Positions 1-11,562 of a DNA stretch of 64,000 nt are shown here, in pieces. Made by a program: the position numbers and the translations under genes. The stretch's first letter is position 1. Every line of letters starts with the position of its first letter. The stretch lies in NCBI GenBank assembly GCA_026008535.1, contig BRKX01000014.1, positions 51,695,006 through 51,759,005 on the forward strand, read 5' to 3'. The stretch comes from Perilla frutescens (Eukaryota > Streptophyta > Magnoliopsida > Lamiales > Lamiaceae). Under the pieces are notes generated by a model. That model was not told the origin of the DNA, searched no databases, and saw only the letters and a program-made list of their open reading frames with translations.

Positions 1-25
1 TAATTTACCCTTAAAAACAACGTAA

Positions 26-277
26 AATTCGACCTTGCCTGAGGAGGCACTGTCCGCATGCTTTTTTAGATCGATAAACATTTGACAATTTCATTTTTTT
101 TTAAAAAAATTAAACGTCAATATATATAAGTAAGCTGTATGTACATGTAGACGTGATCGAGTTCAATGCCCTCTTACATTAACGTGCAATTTTTATTTTT
201 ATTTTATAATTTTTTTTTTTTGAAATTGTCTAACATATGTCGATCTATGTGAGCAGTGCCTCATCAAACTCGAATCT
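26..277. repeat. Foldback MITE-like inverted repeat
   Basis: The segment around 26-98 is matched in reverse complement by about 216-277. Both arms contain GAGGCACTG, AGATCGA and GACAATTTC in the same order. The loop is AT-rich and non-coding. I found no clear target duplication, so the superfamily is not assigned. Confidence 0.45.
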
Positions 278-350
278 CCCAAAAATAATTATGTAAAAAT
301 TTAATGACCAAATTTTGAAGCGAACTATAGACAAAGTCTCGTTCAAACGG

Positions 351-470
351 GTCCCGGTGGGGATGGTCTAGTGGTGGAGTGAGATTGCTTGGAGATCAAA
401 GATCACGAGTTCGAATCTCCTCAATACCATAGATCGGGTGTGTGAGTAAAAAAAAAAATTATAAAAAAAA
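351..470 (+). mobile_element. tRNA-derived SINE with A tail
   Basis: A short polymerase-III-type retroposon. It has an A box (TGGTCTAGTGGTGG), a B box (GAGTTCGAATCTCC) and a 3' A-rich tail. It is flanked by a 17-bp direct repeat, AAGTCTCGTTCAAACGG, at 334-350 and 471-487, which is the expected target-site duplication. It does not fold as a functional tRNA: there is no acceptor stem pairing. Related copies lie at 16300 and 47375. Confidence 0.8.
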
Positions 471-487
471 AAGTCTCGTTCAAACGG

Positions 488-1315
488 ATCAATTTCGTCG
501 TAGAAATGGTTTTCATGACATTGTCACTTTGGTCACAAACAAAAGTAGCAATTATTTTATTTTAATTTTTGCTTGTTTTTAATGTTAATTCAATTCAATT
601 ATATTGAGACTATTAGTTAAATATATGTAAGTTGTAGTAATGCTTTCAATTATTTATAGAGATTAAATATGAATTAGTAACAGTGACACAAAATTTAATT
701 ATGTAAAATGCGAAAGATTGTCTGAATTAGTTGGAATGTCATTTTCATGCCCTCATCATCACAGCTAAAAACAAAAGTCCACTTTTTTGCTTACGAAATT
801 GGCTGCTATTTTAATCTGAAAAAAAATAAATGGTAGTAGAATAATTTTATTCTTCCACTTGATAAATTATAGTCTTATATATATAATGAATTTATGAGTT
901 TAATTATTAGTGCGAATTTGACATATAAATAAATTCATTATATTTTTTAGGAGAATTATCAATCTAAGACCCGAAAGATGGTTTATCTATCGATATAGAT
1001 CTCGAAATATAGATTCTATCGATTCAAGACTTGAAAGATAAAAAAACTATCGATTTAAGGCTTGAAAATTTAACACCATTAAATCTCCATCCAACCGAGA
1101 CTTACATGGACGTTAAATATTCACTTCATCTTGACACATTATTTATTTAGTTCTTTTGCTATTCGATGCAGTCGACCGCGCCGGATTCTGGACCCAAATA
1201 CGGGGATTATAGAACTATTGATGGTTGATTAATGGCAGGGCTTTGTAGTACTCGAAGAGAGGAATATTTTGGTGTTTGGGTCGACATCCAAATACGGAGA
1301 TTATAGAACTATTCA
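488..1315. other. AT-rich intergenic stretch
   Basis: No gene is visible. A segment of about 30 bp containing the words AATACGG, GATTATAGAACTATT and ATGGTT occurs twice, near 1196 and 1290, about 94 bp apart. The rest is low-complexity AT-rich sequence. Confidence 0.6.
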
Positions 1316-1462
1316 TGGTTAATTTTGGAACCCAAAAAGTAAAAAAATAAAATTTAGGACAATAAATGTGAATATTGAGATCGAAAAACGCATAGAGAAT
1401 GAAAATATGATTGGATATTCTGTTGGGAAAATAAAAGCAGCATGTCATATCTATATTATATC
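1316..1462. repeat. Left part of foldback MITE split by the copia element
   Basis: This sequence and 10734-11013 together match the reverse complement of the foldback element in the second intron of NLR2 (about 50000-50560). Shared stretches include AAATTTAGGACAATA, GAATGAAAATATGAT and AAAGCA.CATGTCATAT. The copia retrotransposon inserted inside it. The far left arm seems truncated. Confidence 0.65.
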
Positions 1463-2106
1463 TGAAAGTGCAGAATACTCGATGCACACAGAGTTGTGAG
1501 CAAAGTTGTGACTGAAGATCAGACAACTTTGCATACGATTGCAGCGGAAAACTTGTAACAAACAATGGATTTAAATTTCATGAGATTATAAATTAATAAT
1601 CTCGTGAAGCGCCTCAGGGCAAAAAGATTCACTAAACAATAAGGTGAATTACAAAAACACTTCGAGTAAAAAAGTCACGAAAACTAAAGATAATTTATCA
1701 CTCCCTTCACAGAAGGTTATGTCTAAAGTTGTCTTGACTATTGCTCGAAGAAAACTATAATCTAAAACTTAAACAGATCTGATATATCAAAATCTATATC
1801 CGAAAGCTCTATCTAATCTCGACAGATTTGATCCCTATTTATACTATATCTAAATCTTGGGCTCTATTCCATTGTAACCGCACGATCTCCACACGAGCCC
1901 ATTATCTCCACTTCCTTATCTTTTACTGCAAGTATCCCACTTCATTAGATTTTGCAACAACCCAATCTTGACTCATTCCTCCTTGACTTAGTCAGCTACA
2001 TGTGCTTCCTAAATTTTCTCAACTGAAATTTCTTCCTGCACATAATAACAAACAAAGAAAGACAAAATATATCCAAGATAGATATCTACAAAAACCGACT
2101 TCAACA
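1463..2106 (-). repeat. 3' LTR of the copia element
   Basis: It is nearly identical to 10092-10733, with TG...CA ends when read on the minus strand (TGTTGAAGTCG at the start). The flanking ATATC is half of the 5-bp target duplication. Confidence 0.92.
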
Positions 2107-2260
2107 ATCTTCCCCTTTTTGTCTGTCTTCTCAAAAACATCAACGCAAACAGACCACAGGAACAAAAACCATCATTTGCTCCCCTTGAAGAACATATTCT
2201 GAAATATAAAGTTTAGAGCACAGTTGCTCCCCTTGTCGAGTAAGCTCCCCTTATCATAGA
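2107..2260 (-). other. Polypurine tract and extra purine-rich motifs
   Basis: Directly inside the 3' LTR, the minus strand reads AAAAAGGGGAAGAT (2107-2120), the expected plus-strand primer. Three further AAGGGGAGC-like tracts follow, near 2180, 2228 and 2248. Repeated polypurine tracts before the 3' LTR are a known feature of Sirevirus-type copia elements. Confidence 0.7.
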
Positions 2261-2620
2261 AACTTCAATTTTCACATAGCTCATTCAAACGCAAAAGCAA
2301 ATAAAAACATTTAAAAGAAGGGCAGAATCCCACAATCACACTGACAGAGTCAAAAACTACAAAAATCCACAAACAATATAAACAGTCCACAAACAAAATA
2401 AACAAAGTGTCTTCAACAATAAAAACATGCAGAATTCAGTGTTTGATCTCCAGCAGCATGTCCCCCTTCTTCATCCTTCATCTTCATTAGCTCTGCTGCT
2501 ACTTCCAACCCCACCATCTCCTTCACCATCTCCCTATTTTTGGGAAGAAAGAAAACGTTGAAACTTCCTCCGTTGTTGATCAAACTTCTGTATCTGATCT
2601 GTGCAAAAACTGATTTGTTC

Positions 2621-4405
2621 CTACAAAATAGAAGCTGGAATAAAGAAATGAGAACCAGACGGAGCTGAAGCGGAAGTCTCTTCGTGAACCCAAGGAAGAT
2701 CCACAACTCTTGAATCAGCAAGAAAAACCTTTTGAACAGTTTGAAGGATGAGCCTTGAGGTGAGAGTATCTCTCTTCTTTGGTTTGAACCTTTGATCAAT
2801 CAGCAAATTGTAGATGAGAGAAGGCACAACCAATTTCTTGTTGGTTTTGGTCATTGCGACCTCAACAATTGAGTTAAAAATGAGCTGACCCAAGTTGACC
2901 TTCTCTCCAATATAGATCTTGTAAAGGAGGCTGACATGCTCAAAAGGGACCACTGTGGAGTTTAAAGTGGGAATCCAGTTGCTGACAGAGATTTTATGAA
3001 GGGTGGAGAATAGTGACGTGAGAATAGATGCAATCCGATTTGGTTTTTTCTGAGCATGCCAAATGTCAGCTCGTCCTCCAGTCAACACATTGGCTATCTT
3101 GACCTCCAAATCTTCATCAATCTCTTCATCCATAACAGCAATATTAGGGAGACCCAAAAGTTTGTTAATCCTTGCAGGAGTAACACTAAAAACTTCTCCA
3201 CACACAAAGACCTTACCATATCTCTTCGAAGAAGGATTTCCAAAATCAAAGGAGAGATTAGCATAAAACAATCTCACAATTTCAGCAACATATGGTTTAG
3301 CATAAGTAACACTACCCCATAATATCCGTTTCTTCAAAAAGGTAACCAGATTATAATCATTGAAATCCTTCCCATGAACAACTCTATCATTAAGAATCTC
3401 CCTATTCTTAAAATACTCCCAATTCTTCTTAGTAGTTTTAGAATAGAAAAGAACTGAGTCAGCCTTAGGTACCTCGATATCTGACTCGGAGAGTGCAGCT
3501 TCTTCATCAGGATCAAGACAAAGCTTTGTTCTCTTTGGAGTTCTGCTCACTTTGGCCTTAGCTTTCGAAGGTGATGGAGTCATGACCTTCCTCTTCCCTT
3601 TCTTGGAGACTGCAAAAGTCGTCTCTGTTTCAACTTTGGTATCGATGTCTTCCCAACTTTCTCCCGAATCAGACACATGCACAACTTGTGTCTTATCTGG
3701 TGAATCACTTTCTGAAGAGTCTTTGCTTTCCGATTCACTATTAATCTCAATAGTTCCAACATGAGATTTTGAAGAACTTGAATAGTTCAATCGTCGAGAA
3801 CGTCGAGGCGGAGGAATAAACTTTGTTGAGGCTGAAACCCTTTTCTTCTTCGGTGGAGGTAAGATTGGGGCCTTTCAAATCAACACCTCTTCCGATTTCT
3901 CTTGTTCAACCTCAGAAAATGGCACGTCAATTGGACCGTCATCATGATGATTCCCCTCTTCATAGTGAAAACGAGGGTCAAGAGGTTCATCTTCTGGGAA
4001 AGCCAGGACTGGAGTGTCTAGAGGAGGCATAATGACGCCGTCGGGAGATAAAATTATAGCCTGTGAACTTTTCAGATTTGCAATTGGAGAAACCTCAGTC
4101 GTGTTCTCCGAAGCAGGCAAAAACATGAGCTTGGAATGGGCTTCGGAACTACTTCCGATTTCGAGTGAAATTTCCATTGGTGCATTTCCTCGTGACGGCA
4201 AAAACACATGTGGCCGGAGCAGAGACGTTGAATCTGGAGAGAGTAGCTGAAAAGGGCTTGAGATAAGGGGTTTGGCAGGAGTGAAAATTTGTTGAGGAGA
4301 AAAGGTGGAAAGTTGGCGAATATATGCCGTAGCTTCAGGGTCGTTGAGAAGTTCTTGAATCTTCTTCATTTTTTCTTCATCCATGGTGAGAAAAGGAAAG
4401 GACAT
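2621..4405 (-). pseudogene. Third ORF of copia element, broken by one stop codon
   Basis: It lies between RNase H and the 3' LTR, where SIRE-type elements carry an extra, sometimes called env-like, ORF. One reading frame runs from ATG at 4405 to the stop at 2621, interrupted by a single TGA at 3875-3877. Upstream of the stop is a 176-residue acidic, proline-rich part. Downstream is a Ser/Asp/Glu-rich part, then a globular region of about 250 residues resembling the 'putative plant transposon protein' family (from memory, PF20167). Just after the TGA, before the first ATG of the downstream part, is a basic motif PPPKKKRV that looks like a nuclear localisation signal. I see no signal peptide and no membrane segment, so an envelope role is not supported. 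Its function is unknown. Confidence 0.7.
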
Positions 4406-4939
4406 AGATTAGAATAGGAAGAGGAAGAGTCGGGGGGGGCGTTTGGAAGGAGAAAACTGATGCTTTTTGTTTTATTTTTTTTAAAATGAAGGAAAGTTAT
4501 ATATATAACATAAGGAAACCGGTTCTCCTATGAATTAGGAACCAAATCATTAAAGATAAAGTCAAGAAAAATATTAAAAATTCGAGTAAGATATGTTCCG
4601 GATATTTACCAACTGGATTGACTTTTTTTTATATATCAAACAGAATATGAAAAACCAAGATTGCTACATGTTGTCAATCCAATAAAATCATTTAATCAGA
4701 ACACCACTTCTAAAAACATCATAGAAAATTATAAGATGAAGGAGACAGATGGTGAATAAATGAATAACCAAAAGAATCTTGTTATCACCACTTATCTAAG
4801 ATCTTTGATCTAGTTATATGGCTTTCTAAGAACAATCTCAATTTCACCTTAAAAAGGTTTTTATATCCTCAAATCTGTCCTACTTCACAAATTGTCTATG
4901 ATATGACAGAAATGTGATAATAGTCGAGACAACTTTACT

Positions 4940-6043
4940 TCAAATAGAACACAAGCTGAGAGATTTTCTCAACAATGAGAATCTCTCATAGCTCAAGGCC
5001 TTAGTAAACATATCAGCCAGTTGGTTTTCCGTACTAATATACTCTAATTTTAATATTTTCTTTTCAACCAAATCTCTAATAAAATGGTACCTCAAATGGA
5101 TATGTTTGGACTTGGAGTGATGAACAGGGTTCTTGGCAAGGTTGATAGCACTTGTGTTGTCACAGAGCATTACCAAAGGATTACTCTCCAACCCGTAGTC
5201 ATCTAGCATCGATTTTAACCACACCAGTTGTGTTGAGCAACTACCGGCAGCCACATATTCAGATTCAGCTGTGGATAATGAGATATAATTTTTCTTTTTA
5301 CTATGCCACGAGATGAGGTTGTTTCCTAGATAGTAGCATCCTCCACTTGTACTCCGTCTATCATCTGTCTCTCCAGCCCAATCAACATCACTATAACCAT
5401 CTAGATCAGTAGTAGTGTCTTTTGTGAACCACAACCCTAGTTCACAAGTACCGGCAATGTATCGAATGATCCTTTTCATAGCTTTGAGATGTTCTTCTTT
5501 AGGACAGGACTGAAAAGGAGCACATGCACATACACTGTACATGATATTTGGTCGACTAGCAGTCAAGTAGAGAAGACTCCTGATCATAGACCTGTACAAA
5601 GTTGGGTCAACTTCTGAGCCAACTGGATCCTTTGACAGTTTTTTGGTTGTGCTCATCGGAGTTCTCATGTGTTTAGCATTTTCCAAGCCGAATTTCTTTA
5701 CCAGATTTCTGGCATACTTTGACTGAGAGACGAAAATGCCATTCTCTTTTTGCTTAACTTGCAATCCAAGGAAGTTTCTTAGTTCTCCCACCATACTCAT
5801 CTCAAATGATGTAGACATTGCTTCCACAAACTCCTTCAAAGCTTTCTCACTTGTCGATCCAACCACTATATCATCGACATAGATTTGAGCGATTGTGAGT
5901 AAGTCTTTTTCTTTCTTGAGGAATAGTGTTCTATCGGCATGACCCCTGAAAAATCTAAACTCAAGCAAAAATTCGGTTAACCGACTATACCAAGCTTTAG
6001 GAGCTTGTTTAAGTCCGTACAACGCTTTATGTAATTTATACAC
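4940..6043 (-). pseudogene. Copia reverse transcriptase C-terminus and RNase H
   Basis: A 367-residue open stretch that is the end of pol. It starts in the reverse transcriptase (LHKALYGLKQAPKAWY) and has the polymerase catalytic motif YVDDIVVGS near residue 57. It ends with a copia RNase H domain (DWAGETDDRRSTSGGC, STAESEYVAA, and CDNTSAINLAKNP). This stretch is itself intact. It is cut off from the upstream pol frame by the TAG at 6098-6100, which replaces a codon that is usually glutamate in this family. The frame is otherwise continuous with 6098-7186. Confidence 0.92.
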
Positions 6044-6097
6044 ATGATTTGGTTTGGTTGGGTCTTCAAAGCCCTTAGGTTGTTCAACATAAGCTTC

Positions 6098-7186
6098 CTA
6101 TTCTAGAATACCATTTAGAAAAGCGGCTTTTACATCTATTTGATGAAGAGTGATGTTAAGATAACAAGCAATAGCAAATAACAACATAATGGACTCAATT
6201 CTAGCAACGGGAGCAAAAGTCTCATTGTAATCAATTCCCCCTACTTGAGTATATCCTTGAGCAACTAAATGAGCTTTATTCCTAATGATATTTTCGAACT
6301 CATCAGTTTTATTTTTAAAAATCCACTTAGTTCCTATCACATTTATTCCCAAAGGTCTAAGCACAAGTGTCCAAACTTTGTTTCTAATGAACTCAAGAAG
6401 TTCAGCTTGCATAGCACTTATCCAAAATTCATATTTTAAGGCTTCAGACACATTTTTGGGTTCGAGTGTGGACAAGAAAACAACAACACCAACTTTGTTA
6501 ATCATACAAGATAAAGATACCATTCTCACCATTTCCCTATAGTTGATTGGAGCTTTGCCCCTTGTCCTGATCCCTTCACGAACATCCCCGATGACAAGAT
6601 CAATTGGATGATCTTTTCTGATCTTGCTTGGCGGATCTCTTCTAATAATTTCCTGAACTTCTTCTAGAACTTTTGCTTCATTAGTACTGGCATTGGATCC
6701 AGTTTCTTCTACAGATCCATCCATAGTTACCTCTGAAGTTGTCATGACTTCAGTGTCAGCACTTTTTTCTTCCATGATGGTCTTTTCTGTACTTCCATGT
6801 ATCTCAATCAGACCGTTAGTATTTTCTTCAGGAGTATAAAGACTTGCAAGATCATCAAAACATACATTAACACTCTCTATGACAGTTTTGGTTCTAAGGT
6901 TATAAACACGATATGCATGACTATTGAGAGAATATCCTATGAAAACACCTTTATCACTTTTAGAATCGAATTTCAAGAGATAATCCCTATCATTCAAGAT
7001 ATAGCACACACAACCAAAAACATGAAGATATTTTAGGTTAGATTTCTTGCCATTAAGGATTTCATAGGATGTCATAGTAGTTCCAGTTCTCAAATTGACA
7101 CGATTACTCACATGATATGCAATGTTCATAGCTTCAGCCCAAAAACGTTTAGACAACCGCTTAGAGTGTAACATGACCCTAGCCAT
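6098..7186 (-). pseudogene. Copia integrase C-terminus and reverse transcriptase N-terminus
   Basis: A 362-residue stretch in the same frame as its pol neighbours. It begins in the C-terminal part of the integrase core (MARVMLHSKRLSKRFWAEA). It passes a variable linker rich in Glu, Thr and Ser, and enters the reverse transcriptase (GTKWIFKNK, VAQGYTQVGGIDYNETFAPV, and DVKAAFLNG). It is bounded by two nonsense codons, TAA at 7211-7213 and TAG at 6098-6100, each replacing a normally conserved residue. The integrase/RT order confirms Ty1/copia. Confidence 0.92.
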
Positions 7187-7210
7187 TTCTTGTAAAGTTC
7201 TATTTTTTCT

Positions 7211-8168
7211 TTAGGCCACACCGTTTTGTTGGGGTGTTTTAGGAGCAGAGTACTCATGATGGATACTTTCTTTCAAACAAAAATTTAGGAGCTGAGTATT
7301 TTCAAACTCCTTTCCATGGTCAGACCTCACACTTTTAACACGGGATTGATAAAAATTCCTAACCTTAGCATATAACTCAATGAAATCATCATAAGTTTCA
7401 GTTTTATCACTTAGAAATTTTACCCATGCGTACCTGGAGAGATCATCAACTATAACGAAAGAGTATCTCTTACCTCCAAGACTTTCTACCTCGGTTGGTC
7501 CCATTAGATCCATGTGCAGCAATTTCAAAACATTTTTGAGTGGTAAAAGGTCTCTCTGAAGTTCTAGCAACTGGATGTGAAACTTTCACCTGCTTTTCTT
7601 TTTGACAGTCCCCACACAAACTTGGGTTTAAAATGTTTAGTTTTGGCACTCCTAGGACTGCATTGAATCTTTGAAGATTCTTCATGTTGTAAAAATTGGT
7701 GTGCCCTAACTTTTGGTACCATAGTTGTACGTTATTGACCTGCGCACTCAAATAACTTTTCTTTTTCATCTCATAAATATTATTTGAAGATCTTACCCCT
7801 GAGATGACAAGATCGTCATTGTTATCAATAACAGTGCAACTTCATTTATCAAAGATGATAGTGCAGTCATCGTCACAAAGTTGACTGATGCTGATAAGAT
7901 TTGCTGCGAGACCTTGCACATGTGACACATTGGTGAGTTTTGGAAGTTGTGGAATATTTAGAACTCCATGACCTGCGATCTTACCATTTGTCCCTCCTCC
8001 AAATGTAACTTCACTGCTATTTATCTTCTGGTAATCGGACAGGTGCGCTCGAGAACCAGTCATATGCCGAGAGCAACCACTGTCAAAGTACCAAGTTGCT
8101 GTATCATCAACTACAGATGCAGTGAAGATAACTTTGCATGTCTCTTTCTGGACAACTTTGGTTTCCAC
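7211..8168 (-). pseudogene. Copia protease and integrase N-terminus, broken
   Basis: The protease lies at about 8168-7842 with the aspartic site WYFDSGCSRHMTG. It ends at a premature TGA (7842), after which the frame continues into the integrase zinc-binding region (LWYQKLGHTNFY ... CGDCQKEK). The first His of the usual HHCC motif is Tyr here. A frameshift near 7560 moves the reading to the core (MDLMGPTEVESLGGKRYSFV, SDHGKEFE, PKTPQQNGVA), which stops at TAA 7211. Three separate lesions make this part non-functional. Confidence 0.88.
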
Positions 8169-10031
8169 ACCATATTCCTTATTTTGCCGTTTTTGATTGT
8201 GAGAACAGATCTCGTAGTTTGAGTCCTCAGATGGATCTCTTTCTTGTATTCCTGCAAAAACTTATGGCAAAAAGGCCTAATGTGACCTGGAAGAAAGCAA
8301 TAGTGATAGACAAATTTCATGCGTTTCCTACTCATCGACTTAGTAGAGTGAGTATCTTAAGCCTTAACAAAAGGTTTCCCATGAGTAGACATGATTTGTG
8401 GAAAACAGTCTTTATCGTTTTATCAAACCTTAAACCATGAGAAGTTACCTGAGTTTGGGCTAGGACTTCATCAAGTTTGGAGGTACCAGTGTTTAACTTT
8501 TTGAAAGTTTCATTTGCAAGATTAAGTTGAACTTTCATCTTCTCAATCTCTGCATCTTTCTTGGTCAGCATTACCTCCAATTTTGCAAGTGATGTCTTCT
8601 GGTTGGTAGTTTCCTCATTGAGTGACTCAACAACTTTGCACTGTCTAATCCATTTTGCATACAACTCTTTGTAAAGTCCCTGTAACTTTATCAACATCTC
8701 CGGTGTCTCTTCCTCAGTAACTTATTCTTCCCCATCTGCAGCAGTTATCACAGTATTGAAACAAAAGAGAGTTTTATAGTAAGAATCACCATACCTATCA
8801 GAAGTTATCTCAACTTTGGTGAGGTCTGGATCATCCACTTCAGGAAACACTGCAATCAGTGCCGTATGTTCTTTTGTTGATTCATCCGGAATTTCTTCCA
8901 CAGATATTCCAGAGGTGTCCAACTCACTGTCGTTCAGAGATAAGAATGTGAAGGACTTCCTAAGTTTTCTAAATGTGTTGGCACATTTATTTGCAAAGTG
9001 CCCATAGCCCTTGCACTCATGACATTGAATATTGGAGAAATCTTTTACTTTCTTTGGTCTGAAGTGATCAGATACAGCGCGCTTTATGATCCTAGGATCC
9101 CTTCCTGGAGTGTTCATTTTCTCATAAATAACCAAAGGTCCGGAAAAGTCTTGTCGAGGCTTGCGTTGCTCAGCACCTCCCTTTTGTTGTTTTCCTTTGT
9201 TTGCCCGGATGAGAGTGTTTAGTCTTCTGGTGAGTAGAGCAAAATCAGGATTCCTCTCACTGATTTCTTCAAGATCATCTTTCCTCCTCAACATCATAGG
9301 CTGTTGTTGATCTCGAGGATGACCCAACTGTCATGACAATTCTCTTTTTCTTTGATCCGCCTTTCTCATTCAATTCCATTTCATAGGTCTTCAAATCGTT
9401 CATCAGCTTTGTGAAGTCCAAACATCCAGTGGTTGATGCCGTGTCAATGGCAACAACCTTCATATCGAAATGAGATGTTAGAGTCCTCAAGGCTTTAGAA
9501 ACTAACCTCTTGTTTGTGATCGGATCACCAATGAGGTGTTAGAGTCCTCAAGGCTTTAGAAACTAACCTCTTGTTTGCAATTTCAAGTAGCTTATTGCAG
9601 TATTGTCCTACAGTCTTATCTTCCTCCATCTTCATGTTCTCGAACTTTGTGGTGAGAATACGATGTCTGGATTCTTTAATGCCGACATCTTCTTCACAAT
9701 GTTGCTGGATAATATCCCACGCCTCTTTGGCTGACTCGCAATTTCTAATGAGTTTGAACATTTGGATATCAAGGGAAGACTGAATAGCATTGAGTGCTTT
9801 GTCGTTGAACGTAGCTTCATCGATTTGTGATCTGGTCTAATCATCTCGAGGTGTGCGGATTGTATTTCCTTCAACATCTACGGTTTTGGGATGTGACCAA
9901 GTTTTCTGAACGGCATTCCATACTCTAACATCAATGGATTTGATGCATGCTCTCATCCGAGCTTTCTAAAAAGAATAGTTCATACCATCAATGATAGGAG
10001 GTTTGTTGAACAATAGGTTTGTGCAATCCAT
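8111..10031 (-). pseudogene. Copia gag with zinc knuckles, multiply frameshifted
   Basis: The likely start is the ATG at 10031, shortly inside the 5' LTR. Recognisable blocks in order are a UBN2/retrotransposon-gag-like region (about 9880-9525), a basic region, a CCHC zinc knuckle (CHECKGYGHFANKC, about 9030-8990), a coiled-coil-rich section (about 8697-8400) and a second degenerate knuckle (YHYCFLPGHIRPFC, about 8310). Stops and frame changes occur at about 9960, 9840, 9525, 9330, 8722, 8332 and 8150. A 61-bp tandem duplication (9480-9540 and 9541-9601) explains one frameshift, because 61 is not a multiple of three. Confidence 0.82.
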
Positions 10032-10074
10032 TGTAGTCACGAAAATAGGATCAACACTTAGTGTGTCAAGTGTT

Positions 10075-10089
10075 CGCTCTTGTTGCCAA
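10075..10089 (-). other. Primer-binding site of copia element
   Basis: Two bases inside the 5' LTR the minus strand reads TGGCAACAAAGAGCG. It resembles, imperfectly, the initiator-Met tRNA complement TGGTATCAGAGC used by most copia elements. Confidence 0.55.
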
Positions 10090-10091
10090 TT

Positions 10092-10733
10092 GAAAATGCA
10101 GAATACTCGATGCACACAGAGTTGTGAGCAAAGTTGTGACTGAAGATCAGACAACTTTGCATACGATTGCAGCGGAAAACTTGTAACAAACAATGGATTT
10201 AAATTTTACGAGATTATAAATTAATAATCTCGTGAAGCGCCTCAGGGCAAAAAGATTCACTAAACAATAAGGTGAATTACAAAAACATTTCGAGTAAAAA
10301 GGTCACGAAAACTAAAGACAATTTATCACTCCCTTCACAGAAGGTTATGACTAAAGTTGTCTTGACTATTGCTCGAAGAAAACTATAATCTAAAACTTAA
10401 ACAGATCTGTATATCAAAATCTATATCCGAAAGCTCTATCTAATCTCGACAGATTTGATCCCTATTTATACTATATCTAAATCTTGGGCTCTACTCCATT
10501 GTAACCGCACGATCTCCACACGAGCCCATTATCTCCACTTCCTTATCTTTTGTTGAAGGTATCCCACTTCATTAGATTTTGCAACAACCCAATCTTGACT
10601 CATTCCTCCTTGACTTAGTCAGCCACATGTGCTTCCTAAATTTTCTAAAACTGAAATTTCTTCCTGCACATAATAACAAACAAAGAAAGACAAAATATAT
10701 CCAAGATAGATATCTACAAAAACGACTTCAACA
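10092..10733 (-). repeat. 5' LTR of the copia element
   Basis: It matches 1463-2106 along its whole length with scattered substitutions and two single-base indels. On the minus strand it starts TGTTGAAGTCG and ends near TGCATTTTCA. The flank 10734-10738 is the ATATC duplication. Confidence 0.92.
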
Positions 10734-11013
10734 ATATCATATGATCATAAGAAAATAAAAGCAACATGTCATATCTATATTATATCATACGATCATAATG
10801 CACGTAATATAATGCTTTTGATTTTGTGGTTAAAAAATTTATTTTTTTGATCTTTTTTGTTCTAAAATTAACATTCCTAAGCAGTTACGAGATGTGAATT
10901 ATTAGTTTCTGGAGTAAAAAAATGAAATTCAGAACAAAAAATATTGAGTAAATAAATATTGAAACAAAAAAAGTAAGATTCGAGATTAAAAGTGTTTTGA
11001 CCATATTGTAGGA
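10734..11013. repeat. Right part of foldback MITE split by the copia element
   Basis: It continues the element at 1316-1462 and ends with GATTAAAAGTGTTTTGACC, the same terminus as the NLR2 intron copy. The first ~60 bp repeat part of the left flank (AAAATAAAAGCAACATGTCA), so the target contained a short tandem duplication. Confidence 0.65.
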
Positions 11014-11247
11014 AATATTAGTGTTTTGACCCTATTCTAAAAAATATAAAAAATAAATAAATCTAGGAATTGAGTCATTGAAACTATCAATAAAAAACAT
11101 GTATTTGATTATTTTTTCTTTTTAATTATTTTAATAAATTTTCAATAAAATTACAACATGAATGATCTATTGGATTATTATAAAAAAATCAAAATATATA
11201 TGATGTTTTAGATTGTTAAGTTTAATTATTTAAATTCTAAATAGATA

Positions 11248-11488
11248 CTCCCTCAATTTCTAATTAAGTGTCATTTTGGATGAATGCATACAGATTAATA
11301 AATTAATTAAGTTACCTAATACACTCATATGTGAATACATTAAATGAGTTAAACATAGATGTATTAATGCATTAAATGAGGACAAATGTGTGAAAAAAGT
11401 AAATTTTCTGTCTCGAATTTATAAAATGACATTTTTTCTAAAACAAAATTTACATGATAGAATGACACTTGTTCAGAAATGGAGAAAG
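11248..11488. mobile_element. Stowaway-type MITE
   Basis: Ends CTCCCTCAATTTCTAATTAA and the inverted TTCAGAAATGGAGAAAG form terminal inverted repeats. Both ends are flanked by TA (11246-11247 and 11489-11490), as expected for Tc1/mariner MITEs. It is non-coding. Confidence 0.75.
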
Positions 11489-11522
11489 TAATTTTTATAT
11501 TTCAGGTCCTAATTATTATCTA

Positions 11523-11526
<4 letters not shown>

Positions 11527-11560
<34 letters not shown>
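11527..11560. repeat. (AT)n microsatellite
   Basis: About 17 uninterrupted AT dinucleotides. Confidence 0.95.

Positions 11561-11562
<2 letters not shown>

Larger units (their letters stand above)
1463..10733 (-). mobile_element. Ty1/copia LTR retrotransposon (SIRE/Maximus type), defective
   Basis: An element of about 9.27 kb reading on the minus strand. The 5' LTR is 10092-10733 and the 3' LTR is 1463-2106. It is bounded by the 5-bp duplication ATATC (1458-1462 and 10734-10738). The internal order is primer site, gag, protease, integrase, reverse transcriptase, RNase H, then an extra ORF before the polypurine tract. That order defines Ty1/copia, and the extra ORF plus several polypurine-like tracts fit the SIRE lineage. 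At least four in-frame stops and several frameshifts in gag-pol make it non-autonomous. The LTRs differ by roughly 15-20 positions by eye, so the insertion is not ancient. Confidence 0.93.

Noticed and set aside
355..425. tRNA-gene-like A and B boxes
   Set aside because: No acceptor or anticodon stems pair, there is an A tail and a 17-bp target duplication, so it is a SINE and not a tRNA gene.
2621..4405. Viral envelope protein in the copia element
   Set aside because: No signal peptide, membrane segment or glycoprotein features are visible; the position alone does not support it.
6098..7842. Programmed stop-codon readthrough in copia pol
   Set aside because: There are three different stop codons at conserved sites plus frameshifts, which fits decay.
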